A DNA stretch of 64,000 nucleotides from Rhizobium album (GTDB taxonomy: Bacteria > Pseudomonadota > Alphaproteobacteria > Rhizobiales > Rhizobiaceae). Within the stretch, counting starts at the first letter, position 1. The number at the start of each line of letters is the position of its first letter. A model generated the notes under the pieces. That model saw nothing but the letters and a program-made list of their open reading frames with translations, was not told where the DNA came from and did not search any database. The position numbers and the translations under genes are program-made. The DNA is taken from assembly GCF_003122325.1 (NCBI RefSeq), contig NZ_QFBC01000005.1:62001-126000 (forward strand), given 5' to 3'. Positions 17,355 through 25,773 of this stretch are shown here, piece by piece.

Positions 17355-19439
17355 ATGGCGATCTGGCGCAAAGTCTGCATCGGACTCGTGGCGGCAGCCG
17401 GCATCGCCGCTGCCGCCGCCTACGGGCTCGATGCCGCCGACCGCGCCTATCCGCCGCCGCTCGAAGGGGCGGCGACGGTTTCTGCCGAGGTCCTGGATGC
17501 GGAGGGCCAGCTTCTGCGCGCCTTTGCCACGCCGGAAGGCCGCTGGAGGCTGAAGGCGACGACCGAAGATGTCGATCCGCAGTTCCTCAAGATGCTGGTC
17601 GCTTATGAAGACCGGCGCTTCTACGACCACGCCGGCGTGGATTTCATGGCGCTTGGCCGCGCCGCCTACCAGCTCGTCACCAATGGGCGGATCGTTTCCG
17701 GCGCTTCGACGCTGTCGATGCAGGTGGCGCGGCTGATCGAACCGCGCGACAGCCGCAGCTTTGGCTCGAAACTGCGGCAGATCGTCCGCGCCGTGCAGAT
17801 CGAGCGGCGGCTCGGCAAGCAGGACATCCTCAATCTCTACCTGACCCGCGCCCCTTATGGCGGCAATCTCGAAGGCGTGCGCGCCGCAAGCCTTGCCTAT
17901 TTCGGCAAGGAACCGCGGCGGCTGACCGTGGCGCAGGCGGCCCTGCTCGTCGCCCTGCCGCAGCTGCCGGAAAAACGCCGGCCGGACCGGCATCTCGCGG
18001 CGGCGGAAGCGGCCCGCAAGCGGGTGCTGAGCCGCATGGCCGTCGTCGATGTCATCGGCGAAGGCGAGGCCGACCGTGCGGAGCTTTCCGCCATTCCGAC
18101 GCGCCGGCTGCAACTGCCGGCCTTTGCCGCCCACCTGGCGGAAGCGGCGTTGCGCAAAGAGCCGGGCGTGATGCAGCATAAGACGACGCTGCGCCGCAAG
18201 GTGCAGCAGGGGCTGGAAACCGTCGCCCGCGAGGCGGCCGCCAAGCTCGGCCCGAAAGTTTCCATCGCCATGGTCATGGCCGATGTGCACACCGGCGAGA
18301 TCATCGGCGAGGTCGGCTCGGCGGATTATTTCGATACCAGCCGCTCGGGATGGATCGACATGAGCCGGGTGTACCGCTCGCCGGGCTCGACGCTGAAACC
18401 CTTCATCTACGGCCTGGCCTTCGAACAGGGCCTCGTCGCCCAGGAAACCATCATCGAAGACCGTCCGGCGGATTTTTTCGGCTACCGGCCGCGCAACTTC
18501 GACATGACCTACCAGGGGGACGTCAGTATCCGCCAGGCGCTGCAGCTCTCGCTCAACGTGCCGGCCGTGCGGCTGCTCGATGCCGTCGGCGCGACGCGGC
18601 TGATGGTGCGGTTCCGCCGCGGCGAGGTGCAGACCGTGCTGCCCGCCAACGAAACGCCGGGCCTTGCCATCGGCCTCGGCGGCGTCGGCATCACGCTCAA
18701 GGATCTGGTGCAGCTTTACGCCGGCCTCGCCAACCGCGGCAAACCGGTGCGGCTCGGCGATGGCATCCGCGACATTCCGGGCGAGATCGACGGTGAGCCG
18801 CTGCTGGAACCGGTGGCCGCCTGGCATGTCGCCGACATCCTCTCCGGCGTCGTGCCGCCGCTCGGCGCCGTCCAGCGCGGCATCGCCTACAAGACCGGCA
18901 CCAGCTACGGCTATCGCGATGCCTGGTCGGTGGGCTTCGATGGCAATTACGTGCTCGGCGTCTGGGTCGGCAGACCGGATAACGGCGCGGTGCCCGGCCT
19001 GACCGGTTTTGCCTCCGCGGCGCCGATCCTCTTCGAAGGGTTTGCAAAATCCGGCATTGCCATCACCGCCCTGCCACGGGCGCCGTCCGGCGCCATCCGC
19101 ATCCAGCAGGCGGACCTGCCGATCAGCCAGCGGCGTTTCTCCATGACGTCGAGCGGCCTGCTCGCCTCGTCCACCCGCGAAGCGGCGCCGCAGATCATCT
19201 ATCCTCCGGAAGGCGCCCGCGTCGAACTCGGCAGCCTTTCGAGCGGCGAACTCATGCCGCTCGCCCTCAAGCTGCAGGGCGGACGCGCCCCCTTCCGCTG
19301 GCTCGCCAACGGCAAGCCGCTGGAAGAAGCCTCGCGGCGGCGGACAACCCAATGGCTTCCCGACGGCAACGGCTATTCGACCCTGACCGTGATCGATGCC
19401 ATGGGTCGCGCGGCCACCGTCAGGGTTTTCATCGAGTGA
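17355..19439 (+). CDS. pbpC: Penicillin-binding protein 1C
   Basis: A 694-residue class A bifunctional PBP that polymerises and crosslinks peptidoglycan at the periplasmic face of the inner membrane. A single N-terminal anchor helix lies at residues 8-24. The transglycosylase domain has the EDRRFYDHAGVD signature and the STLSMQ motif. The transpeptidase domain has S345-T-L-K348, SLN in LSLNVPAVR, and K513-T-G-T-S. A C-terminal BiPBP_C domain (about 600-694) is typical of PBP1C. It follows the alpha-2-macroglobulin gene after 7 bases and is surely co-transcribed with it. Confidence 0.96.
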   Translation: MAIWRKVCIGLVAAAGIAAAAAYGLDAADRAYPPPLEGAATVSAEVLDAEGQLLRAFATPEGRWRLKATTEDVDPQFLKMLVAYEDRRFYDHAGVDFMALGRAAYQLVTNGRIVSGASTLSMQVARLIEPRDSRSFGSKLRQIVRAVQIERRLGKQDILNLYLTRAPYGGNLEGVRAASLAYFGKEPRRLTVAQAALLVALPQLPEKRRPDRHLAAAEAARKRVLSRMAVVDVIGEGEADRAELSAIPTRRLQLPAFAAHLAEAALRKEPGVMQHKTTLRRKVQQGLETVAREAAAKLGPKVSIAMVMADVHTGEIIGEVGSADYFDTSRSGWIDMSRVYRSPGSTLKPFIYGLAFEQGLVAQETIIEDRPADFFGYRPRNFDMTYQGDVSIRQALQLSLNVPAVRLLDAVGATRLMVRFRRGEVQTVLPANETPGLAIGLGGVGITLKDLVQLYAGLANRGKPVRLGDGIRDIPGEIDGEPLLEPVAAWHVADILSGVVPPLGAVQRGIAYKTGTSYGYRDAWSVGFDGNYVLGVWVGRPDNGAVPGLTGFASAAPILFEGFAKSGIAITALPRAPSGAIRIQQADLPISQRRFSMTSSGLLASSTREAAPQIIYPPEGARVELGSLSSGELMPLALKLQGGRAPFRWLANGKPLEEASRRRTTQWLPDGNGYSTLTVIDAMGRAATVRVFIE

Positions 19440-19817
19440 CGGCGCGGGCCGACTTGCTCTCGATATTCAACTCTGGGATGCGGCCGCCGTCCTGACATAA
19501 GGGTGCGCATCATCCCGTCCGCCAAAATTGCGGCCGAAAAGCGTCGCAAACAAGCACAACCCGCCGAAACGGCCGAAATCTCCTGTATCCTCGGATACAC
19601 GGCATAGCTGTCCACCACCCTAAAATCCGGACATCACGGCGTGAGAGCGTCCCGTGACCGCATGACCGGCCCAGCGTGCAGAACCGCACCGCGCGGCCTG
19701 GCGCGGGCTGGGACGAAACATCACGCCGAAGTGACGGACCGGCCGGAGAAACGGCGCGCAGGCGCTTTTCCGGCAGTCCGCATGGAGTATCGGATGCAAC
19801 ACAGGAAAGACCCGGCT
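19440..19817. other. Gene-free stretch after pbpC
   Basis: I see no convincing gene on either strand here. The only ordered element is a 16-base perfect palindrome at 19584-19599 (TGTATCC-TC-GGATACA), listed separately. The 3' part should contain the start of the transcript for the small membrane protein at 19818. Confidence 0.4.
19584..19599. promoter_or_regulatory. 16-bp palindrome, possible operator
   Basis: TGTATCC at 19584-19590 and GGATACA at 19593-19599 form a perfect inverted repeat with a 2-base centre. Its size suits a dimeric regulator site; the short loop makes a terminator unlikely. No matching regulator is identified. Confidence 0.3.
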
Positions 19818-19931
19818 ATGCCGCAATATGTCCAGGAGCGCAGACCTGCCGCCAGCATGGCCACCGTCATTACCGGCCTTTTGGTTTACGCGATCGTCAT
19901 CGGTGTAAAACTGATCGGCAATTTTTCCTGA
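19818..19931 (+). CDS. Small single-pass membrane protein (37 aa)
   Basis: The ATG at 19818 follows AGGAAAG by 8 bases and encodes MPQYVQERRPAAS followed by one hydrophobic helix (about residues 15-33, TVITGLLVYAIVIGVKLI). The frame stays open upstream to an ATG at 19641, but that extension is rich in Arg and Pro and looks non-coding. No family is recognised. Small hydrophobic proteins of this kind are often missed or over-called, so confidence is moderate. Confidence 0.4.
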   Translation: MPQYVQERRPAASMATVITGLLVYAIVIGVKLIGNFS

Positions 19932-19957
19932 CGGAAACCCGCCGCCGGTATGGCGCT

Positions 19958-20629
19958 TTACCGGCGAGACAGCGTGAGCAGGCCTTCCGCGGTCTTGCCG
20001 ACGGGCAGCGCCTCATAGCTATCCATCGAAAAATGCGGCGTGTCGTGGGCGCTGGCATGTGTCGTGGTGATGACCACCACCTCCGCCCCGGCGGCTTCTC
20101 CGGCAAGGATTCCGGCAACGGCATCCTCGAAGACGACGCATTGGTCGGCAGGAACACCCAGCCGCTCGGCGCCGAGCAGGTAACATTCCGGGCTCGGTTT
20201 GCCGGCGGAGACATCCTCGCCCGTCACCATCACCTTCGGAAACGGGATGCCGGCGGCGATCATCCGCCGATGCGCCAGATCTCGCGGCGCCGAGGTGACG
20301 ATCGCCCAGCGGTCCTCCGGCAACGCGGCAAGGAAATCCAGCGCGCCGGGGATCGGGATGATGCCCTCGACATCCTCCATTTCTTCCTGCAGCAGATCGT
20401 CGGCTTCCTTCTCGGCATCGACGCCCGGCAATGCGAGATTGCGGATGGTATCGACGGCGCGGACACCGTGAACGGTTTTCAGAAACACCTCCGGTTCGAG
20501 GCCGTGACGCTCGGCCCATGCGCCCCATACACGCTCGACGACGGCGATGGAATTCAGCAGCGTGCCGTCCATGTCGAACAGGAAGGCGGCATGCGGGCGG
20601 GAAAAGATCTTGCGGTCGGCGGCGGACAA
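19958..20629 (-). CDS. HAD-superfamily phosphatase (subfamily IA)
   Basis: A 223-residue haloacid-dehalogenase-like phosphatase. Motif I is FLFDMDGTLLNS (nucleophile Asp near residue 19), motif II is IVTSAPRD, and motifs III/IV lie in GKPSPECYLLGAERLG and VVFEDAVAGI. The helical cap between motifs I and II and the sequence type suggest a sugar phosphatase or glycerol-phosphatase-like enzyme, but the substrate is not determined. The only sensible start is a TTG at 20629 behind AGGAAACTCCC. It is convergent with the small membrane protein gene to its left. Confidence 0.88.
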   Translation of the reverse strand: MSAADRKIFSRPHAAFLFDMDGTLLNSIAVVERVWGAWAERHGLEPEVFLKTVHGVRAVDTIRNLALPGVDAEKEADDLLQEEMEDVEGIIPIPGALDFLAALPEDRWAIVTSAPRDLAHRRMIAAGIPFPKVMVTGEDVSAGKPSPECYLLGAERLGVPADQCVVFEDAVAGILAGEAAGAEVVVITTTHASAHDTPHFSMDSYEALPVGKTAEGLLTLSRR

Positions 20630-20865
20630 GGGAGTTTCCTTTGCGGGGGGCGGGAAGCGGATGAATATCCGGTGCGGACAGGATATCCGGAAAGGATGAC
20701 ATGTTTAGGCAATGTCGTCCGGCAAGTCGAGAGCCGGCATCCGCCGCCGCGCCGTTCTACGGTAAAATACCGGGTGCCGCCTGCCGCAATCTCCCGCCGG
20801 CGAAGGTTGGAACCAAACATGGACAAAGCCAGTTTTTCCGGGGCAACCGAAAGAGGAGGCTTTCC

Positions 20866-21114
20866 ATGGCCGAAGCACCGAAACATCTGCGCGCCGGCTT
20901 CACCGGCACTGTCAACGAAGAAAAACCGAAGGTCGGCGAGCGCGCCAAACAGGTGGCCGCCACGGTGCGGGAGGAAGCCGCTGCCGTTGCCGACACCGCC
21001 CGCGATCATCCGACCGCAACGACCGGCGCCCTGCTCGCCGTCGGCGTGATCGGTTTCGTGCTGGGGTATCTGCTGGGGACGGGGTCCAGCCATGGTGATC
21101 GTTCCCGCTGGTAG
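20866..21114 (+). CDS. ElaB/YqjD-like membrane-anchored protein (82 aa)
   Basis: The ATG at 20866 has a strong AGAGGAGG ribosome site; the longer open frame starting at 20701 is not used. The protein has an amphipathic N-terminal part rich in Ala, Glu and Lys (KPKVGERAKQVAATVREEAA), then DHPTATTGALLAVGVIGFV, a C-terminal membrane helix with glycine motifs. This layout resembles DUF883/ElaB-YqjD proteins, which anchor to the inner membrane in stationary phase. Functional assignment is by resemblance only. Confidence 0.7.
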   Translation: MAEAPKHLRAGFTGTVNEEKPKVGERAKQVAATVREEAAAVADTARDHPTATTGALLAVGVIGFVLGYLLGTGSSHGDRSRW

Positions 21115-21170
21115 AAAGGCCGCAAACAACGTTAGATGGAGAGGTTGGAAACCGGCGGAGCAGACGCGGC

Positions 21171-21899
21171 ATGGCTTACGAACTGTATTATTGGGACGGC
21201 ATTCCCGGCCGGGGCGAATTCGTCAGGCTGGCTCTGGAGGATGCCGGAGCGGACTATGTCGATATCGTCCGCGGCCCGGAAGCCCGGGGACAAGGCACGA
21301 CCGCGATGCTGGAGATCCTCGACAACAAGCAGGAAGCCTGCATTCCCTTTGCGCCGCCGTTCCTCAAGGACGGCGCGTTTCTCGTCTCGCATGTCGCCAA
21401 CATCCTGTTCTATCTTGGTCCCAGGCTCGGCCTCGCCCCGCAGGATGAGCAGGGCCGCGTCTTCGCCAACGGGCTGCAGCTGACGTTGACCGATTTTGTC
21501 GCCGAAATCCACGACTGCCATCACCCGATCGCAAGCTCGCTCTATTACGAGGATCAGAAGACCGAGGCCAAGCGAAGGACCGAGAGTTTTCTGGCGGAAC
21601 GCCTGCCGAAATTCCTGAAGTATTTCGAGCGCGTGCTGCAGCAGAACCCCGCCGGGTCGGATCATCCGGTCGGTGATACGGCGACCTATGTCGACCTGTC
21701 GCTTTTCCATGTCATCGAAGGCCTGCGTTATGCCTTCCCGAAGGCCATGGCATCAGCGGAAAAGGACATACCACTGCTGCTTGCGCTGCACGACGCGGTC
21801 ATGCAGCGCCCGAGGCTCAAGGCCTACCTGGCATCCGAGCGCCGGCTGGCCTTCAACGAAGCCGGCATCTTCCGCCATTATCCGGAACTCGACCGGTAA
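21171..21899 (+). CDS. Glutathione S-transferase family protein
   Basis: A 242-residue GST. The N-terminal thioredoxin-fold domain begins YELYYWDGIPGRGEFVRLALEDAG, resembling eukaryote-like sigma/pi-type GSTs with a Tyr near the N-terminus (YELYYW) as candidate glutathione activator. The helical C-terminal domain follows from about residue 90 and keeps TYVDLSLFHVIEGL. It stands alone, 56 bases after the ElaB-like gene on the same strand, and is convergent with the flavoprotein gene. The substrate is unknown. Confidence 0.88.
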   Translation: MAYELYYWDGIPGRGEFVRLALEDAGADYVDIVRGPEARGQGTTAMLEILDNKQEACIPFAPPFLKDGAFLVSHVANILFYLGPRLGLAPQDEQGRVFANGLQLTLTDFVAEIHDCHHPIASSLYYEDQKTEAKRRTESFLAERLPKFLKYFERVLQQNPAGSDHPVGDTATYVDLSLFHVIEGLRYAFPKAMASAEKDIPLLLALHDAVMQRPRLKAYLASERRLAFNEAGIFRHYPELDR

Positions 21900-21910
21900 G
21901 GCGGCTGACA

Positions 21911-23332
21911 TCAGCAGGCCTTGCCGACGCCCAGGCCGACGTCGAGGCATCTGTCGGCGACCCGTTCGGCCGCCGCATAGGCCTGGCTGACGATTTCCGG
22001 CACGAGATCGATATCCGGGAGGCTGCCGAGGCCGAGCGGACCGACGGCATAAAGATCATCGGTCGGTTTGCCGTCCACCAGCAATTGCCCGGTGGCGTTG
22101 ACGAGAAGGCCAAGCCCGAGTTCGTCGGGAACGGCCAATCCGGCCTGCAGCAGACCGGCCAGCAGCGGGGCTGCAAGATCCGGGGCCGCGCAGCGGCAAT
22201 CGATCACCGGATCGGCCGCCAGGAATTCGTCGCTCGCCGTATCCCGCCAGCGAACCATCGCACCCTTGCTCGTCACCGGGCCGGCACGGCCCTTGCGGAT
22301 CGTCGTGTTGCCGATGGCAAGCTCGCGCTGCAGGCGCAGGTAATGCGGCTCCGGCAGCCGGTTGCGGTGGCTGTCGTAAATGGCCCGCAGATGCCGGTTG
22401 AACTGGCGTTTCTGCCGCGCCGGCAAGGAGCGCCACAACGAACGCGCCTGCTTGCGGAAGGCGTTCATCACCGATTGCCAGTCCTGGCCGGAGGCTTCCG
22501 CCTGCTGGCAGGCCTGGCGCAGATGCCGGACGATGTCGCGCAGATTGGCCGGCAGCGGCGCCGTCAACTCGACGGGATCGGCGGCCAGCCGCGTATGGCT
22601 CTGCGGCAGAAAACCGTGTGCTGTCAGAATGGTGATGCGGCCGGCAAAACCGCTGTCGCGCAGCTGGAACAGACGATCGACGACACGGATGCCGCTGCCC
22701 AGAAGCAGCGCATGCGGACAATCGACTAGGCGACGCGCCCGCACCGTCCCTTCCACCACAGGTTCCGCGGGTGCTGCAGCGTGGCCCGTGCCGTAGCCGG
22801 TGGCCAGAACCACCGTATCGTAAAGCGCCGGTTCGCCGTCGCAGGTGGCGATATGGTAGCGGCCATCCGGCATGCGGTCGACGGTCTGGACGACATCGGT
22901 GCAGATGCGCACGGTGACATCCCGCCGGGAGGCAAGCGCCTCGGAAAAGCGCCGGTAGGCATAATCGCTAAAAATGCTTTTCGGCACGAAGATCTGATGG
23001 AAACCCGGAATTGCCGCCGAAACGGCGCTGCGGAACTCCGCATTGTCGAGCAGCCAGCGATTGAAATCATCGGGATCGCCGTCGGCGACGGAGAGATCGC
23101 GAACGCGGCTGTTGAGGATTTCACCGATCTGCAGCGACGCCAGCGCCTGGCCGCCGCTGACATTCGGATTGGGATCGAACAGTTGCAGGTCGAAAGGCCG
23201 CCGCACGACACGCAACAAGGCGATCGCCATCATCAGCCCGGAAAAGCCGCGGCCGATCACGGCAAAACGCGGAACGGGAATCCCCGGCTCCCCAAATCGC
23301 GCCTGGGGGAGGAAACTGCCATGAAGTGTCAT
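21911..23332 (-). CDS. FAD/NAD(P)-binding flavoprotein
   Basis: A 473-residue protein with an N-terminal dinucleotide-binding motif in FAVIGRGFSGLMMAIALL (about residues 23-40) and a second conserved VVLATGYG motif, as in the FAD-NAD(P)-binding family PF13454. The family includes uncharacterised proteins often annotated as hydroxyacylglutathione- or NADPH-linked oxidoreductases. The C-terminus carries the usual second flavin segment (DDLYAVGPLGLGSLPDIDL). No partner genes hint at a substrate; it is convergent with the GST gene, 11 bases away. Confidence 0.82.
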   Translation of the reverse strand: MTLHGSFLPQARFGEPGIPVPRFAVIGRGFSGLMMAIALLRVVRRPFDLQLFDPNPNVSGGQALASLQIGEILNSRVRDLSVADGDPDDFNRWLLDNAEFRSAVSAAIPGFHQIFVPKSIFSDYAYRRFSEALASRRDVTVRICTDVVQTVDRMPDGRYHIATCDGEPALYDTVVLATGYGTGHAAAPAEPVVEGTVRARRLVDCPHALLLGSGIRVVDRLFQLRDSGFAGRITILTAHGFLPQSHTRLAADPVELTAPLPANLRDIVRHLRQACQQAEASGQDWQSVMNAFRKQARSLWRSLPARQKRQFNRHLRAIYDSHRNRLPEPHYLRLQRELAIGNTTIRKGRAGPVTSKGAMVRWRDTASDEFLAADPVIDCRCAAPDLAAPLLAGLLQAGLAVPDELGLGLLVNATGQLLVDGKPTDDLYAVGPLGLGSLPDIDLVPEIVSQAYAAAERVADRCLDVGLGVGKAC

Positions 23333-23690
23333 GTCATCTCCTTTTTTGCTCAGCAGGCAGCGTCACAGGGCGGCAAGATCAACGCAGGAAACTTCGAACG
23401 TCCGCACGCACGGCCTGGTTTATCTTCTTCAGGAAGACTCCGTCGATGAGGCTGGTTCTACCCGCCTCGCCTAACAATGCGCCACATCCTCTTTGCGTTC
23501 CGGCGCATCGCTTGCAGATGATTGCCGGCATGTTCCGGCACGTTCGACCCTCTCAATAGTCTATTATTTTAATTATTTATTAAAGGCACGAAACATCGGC
23601 CGATTCAACCGCATTGTTCCGCGCCCGTCCTAACCGTCTCTGTTCATTGGCCTTTTTCTGCATTTCAGCCGTCATCCCGCCCGGGCCCGG
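23333..23690. other. Gene-free stretch with an AT-rich patch
   Basis: No coding frame stands out between the two minus-strand genes. An AT-rich patch at about 23555-23585 (CTATTATTTTAATTATTTATT) contrasts with the GC-rich surroundings and probably contains the promoter for the flavoprotein gene reading leftwards. Confidence 0.4.
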
Positions 23691-24296
23691 CTACGGCGCA
23701 GGGCGTTCGGTGGTCTCGGCCATGTCTTGTACCGGATTGCCTTTACCGCCCTTGCGGCGGCGGCCTCGTGCCCTCAGAAGCGACAGGAGATCGTAGCCGC
23801 CGGTCCACCGGCCGAAGCCGCTGGCGATGTTGATGTGCCCGGCCTCGCCGAGATCGACGATATCCGCCTGCCATGCCGAAGCGTGACGGCGCAGCCCGTC
23901 AAGCGGCATGTAGGGATCGTTGCGGCTGCCGACAACCAGGGCCGGAAACGGCAACGGCGTCTGCGGCATCTCGCCGAAGCGCAGCAGCCCCGGATGAAGA
24001 ACCCCGGTAAGGCCGACATCGCAGGGAGCGACCAGCAACGCGCCCTTGACCAGCCGCCCCGCCGGCCGGTCGGCCAGATGCGCAATCAGCACCGAGCCGA
24101 GGCTATGCCCGACGAGATAGGCGCCAGATGTCGCAAGCAGGGCGTCCTCCAGCCGTGACAGCCAGTCGCGCAGGACCGGATATTCCCAGCGGTCCTGTTC
24201 AATCAAAACCGCATCGTCATGATCGGCAGCCCAGAACCGCTGCCAATGCCCTTCACCCGAACCGTTCAGGCCGGGAACGAGCAATGTCTTCGACAT
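23691..24296 (-). CDS. Small alpha/beta serine hydrolase (RBBP9/YdeN family)
   Basis: A 201-residue alpha/beta hydrolase. The N-terminus TLLVPGLNGSGEGHWQRFW and the nucleophile elbow GHSLGS are hallmarks of the RBBP9/YdeN family. The acid is in SRNDPYMP and the catalytic His in EAGHINIASGFG. These are small cytosolic hydrolases, mostly without known substrate. The start is the ATG at 24296 (MSKTLLVPG); a longer frame to 24326 lacks similarity. The C-terminal tail of about 25 residues is basic and probably disordered. Confidence 0.88.
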   Translation of the reverse strand: MSKTLLVPGLNGSGEGHWQRFWAADHDDAVLIEQDRWEYPVLRDWLSRLEDALLATSGAYLVGHSLGSVLIAHLADRPAGRLVKGALLVAPCDVGLTGVLHPGLLRFGEMPQTPLPFPALVVGSRNDPYMPLDGLRRHASAWQADIVDLGEAGHINIASGFGRWTGGYDLLSLLRARGRRRKGGKGNPVQDMAETTERPAP

Positions 24297-24413
24297 GGCG
24301 CACCTCGCTGATGCGGACCGGCGCATGGTTGTCGTGCCGGTCTGTTTCTGCCTAGTATGCTTGCCAACGACAAAAGCATAAGGAATGAAAGTTCAATCTC
24401 TACAAGATCGATA

Positions 24414-24431
24414 GAATAACTTCTCTTATTC
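24414..24431. promoter_or_regulatory. Inverted repeat upstream of the SfnB-like gene
   Basis: GAATAA at 24414-24419 and TTATTC at 24426-24431 flank CTTCTC. The AT-rich symmetric element lies about 50 bases before the ATG at 24481 and could be the site of a regulator such as a sulfur-responsive LysR protein. This is inference from position only. Confidence 0.3.
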
Positions 24432-24480
24432 CGGCCGCATGCATCAGGCATGGAAAGTCATCTGACACTGGAGTTGGCCC

Positions 24481-25671
24481 ATGGGAACCGTATCGCATCT
24501 TCACGACCGGACACGGCCAGTCGCGCACCGTATCGCCAGCGAGGAGGAAGCCCTTGATATCGCCCGCACTCTTGCCGGCGAATTTGCGCCAGGGGCAAGC
24601 GACCGGGATATCAACCGCGTCCTGCCCTACGCGGAACTGGACCTTCTGGCACAATCCGGACTTCTGGGGATCACGCTGCCGAGCGAATATGACGGCATCG
24701 ATGTTTCCAATGCCGTTCTCGCCGATGTCATCGCCATCCTTGCGGAAGCCGACAGTGCTATTGCCGAGGTGCCGCAGAGCCATTTCCAGTTCATCGAGGC
24801 GTTGCGCCTGGCGGGAACGGAGGAACAGAAGAAATTCTTCTATGCGCGGGCGCTGGCCGGCGATCTTTTCGCCGGCGCCATCGTCGAACAGCCGCGGGCG
24901 GAGAACGGGCAGCCGACCCGCCTCACCTCCGAGGGCATCGGCCATCGCATCAACAGCCGCAAATATTATTCGACCGGCGTGCTCTTCTCCGATTGGGTCG
25001 TCGTCTCGGCGCTCGATCTCCAGGAAAAACCCGTCTTCGCCCTTCTGTCGCGAAAAGCGGACGGCCTGCAGGTCATCGACGACTGGGATGGTTTTGGCCA
25101 GCGCACCGCCGCCAGCGGCACGACCGTGCTGCAGAACGTCTATGTCAACGCAGACTCCGTGGTGCGCGACAAGACCGCCGAGCCGCATTCGACCATCGCC
25201 TCCATCGGCCAGATCATTCATGCCAGCATCGATCTCGGCATCGCCCGCGCCGCCTTTGCCGATCTTCTCGGCTTTCTCAGGAGCAAGTCGGCAACCGACA
25301 TCGTCGGCGACCCGCTGGCGCATTCCCGCATCGGCCAGATCGTCGTCGCCCTCGAGGCTGCAACCGCCATGCTAGAGCGGGCCGGCAAGAAGATCGATTT
25401 CGCCCAGGTCAACGGCAATGACGCCCAGATCGCGCAAGCCGTCGTTTCCGCTGCCGCCGCCAGAGCGACGGCCAGCCGGACCGCGCTTGATGTGGTGGAC
25501 GCCCTGTTCGAACTCGCCGGCCCCGCCGCCACGAAGATCGGCCTGAATTTCGATCGCCACTGGCGCAACATCCGCACCCATATGGCCGATGAGCCCCTGC
25601 GCCGGATTCACCGCGAACTGGGCACGACACAACTGAGCAGCGCCTCGATCGCTCCGGGCAGCCCGGCCTGA
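24481..25671 (+). CDS. SfnB-like sulfur-acquisition oxidoreductase (acyl-CoA dehydrogenase fold)
   Basis: A 396-residue flavoprotein of the acyl-CoA dehydrogenase fold. Sequence type (GLLGITLPSEYDGIDVS near residue 60; IVEQPRAENG where true dehydrogenases have T-E-x-x-x-GSD) places it with SfnB/DszC-like monooxygenases that open organosulfur compounds with reduced flavin, rather than with beta-oxidation enzymes. A GGAG lies 9 bases before the ATG. It converges on metY, which assimilates sulfide or thiol into methionine precursors, in line with a sulfur role. No flavin reductase gene is nearby. Confidence 0.78.
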   Translation: MGTVSHLHDRTRPVAHRIASEEEALDIARTLAGEFAPGASDRDINRVLPYAELDLLAQSGLLGITLPSEYDGIDVSNAVLADVIAILAEADSAIAEVPQSHFQFIEALRLAGTEEQKKFFYARALAGDLFAGAIVEQPRAENGQPTRLTSEGIGHRINSRKYYSTGVLFSDWVVVSALDLQEKPVFALLSRKADGLQVIDDWDGFGQRTAASGTTVLQNVYVNADSVVRDKTAEPHSTIASIGQIIHASIDLGIARAAFADLLGFLRSKSATDIVGDPLAHSRIGQIVVALEAATAMLERAGKKIDFAQVNGNDAQIAQAVVSAAAARATASRTALDVVDALFELAGPAATKIGLNFDRHWRNIRTHMADEPLRRIHRELGTTQLSSASIAPGSPA

Positions 25672-25724
25672 CGTCTGCCTGACACCCAAGGCAGGCACTG
25701 CAACTGAAAACCCTACAAACAAGA

Positions 25725-25751
25725 CGACCCCGGCCATGACGGCCGGGGTCG
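25725..25751. terminator. Bidirectional terminator between sfnB-like gene and metY
   Basis: An 11-bp perfect stem (CGACCCCGGCC at 25725-25735 with GGCCGGGGTCG at 25741-25751) encloses an ATGAC loop. It lies in the 102-base gap between two convergent genes. On the minus strand it is followed by TCTTGTTTGT, giving a reasonable U-rich tail for metY. Confidence 0.75.
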
Positions 25752-25773
25752 CTTCAGTTTATCCGGTCTGGTC

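Noticed and set aside
19641-19817. A longer N-terminus for the small membrane protein
   Set aside because: The extension is Arg/Pro-rich and lacks a ribosome site, whereas AGGAAAG precedes the ATG at 19818.
24481-25671. A beta-oxidation acyl-CoA dehydrogenase
   Set aside because: The usual T-E-x-x-x-GSD substrate motif is replaced and the sequence type is closer to SfnB/DszC flavoenzymes.
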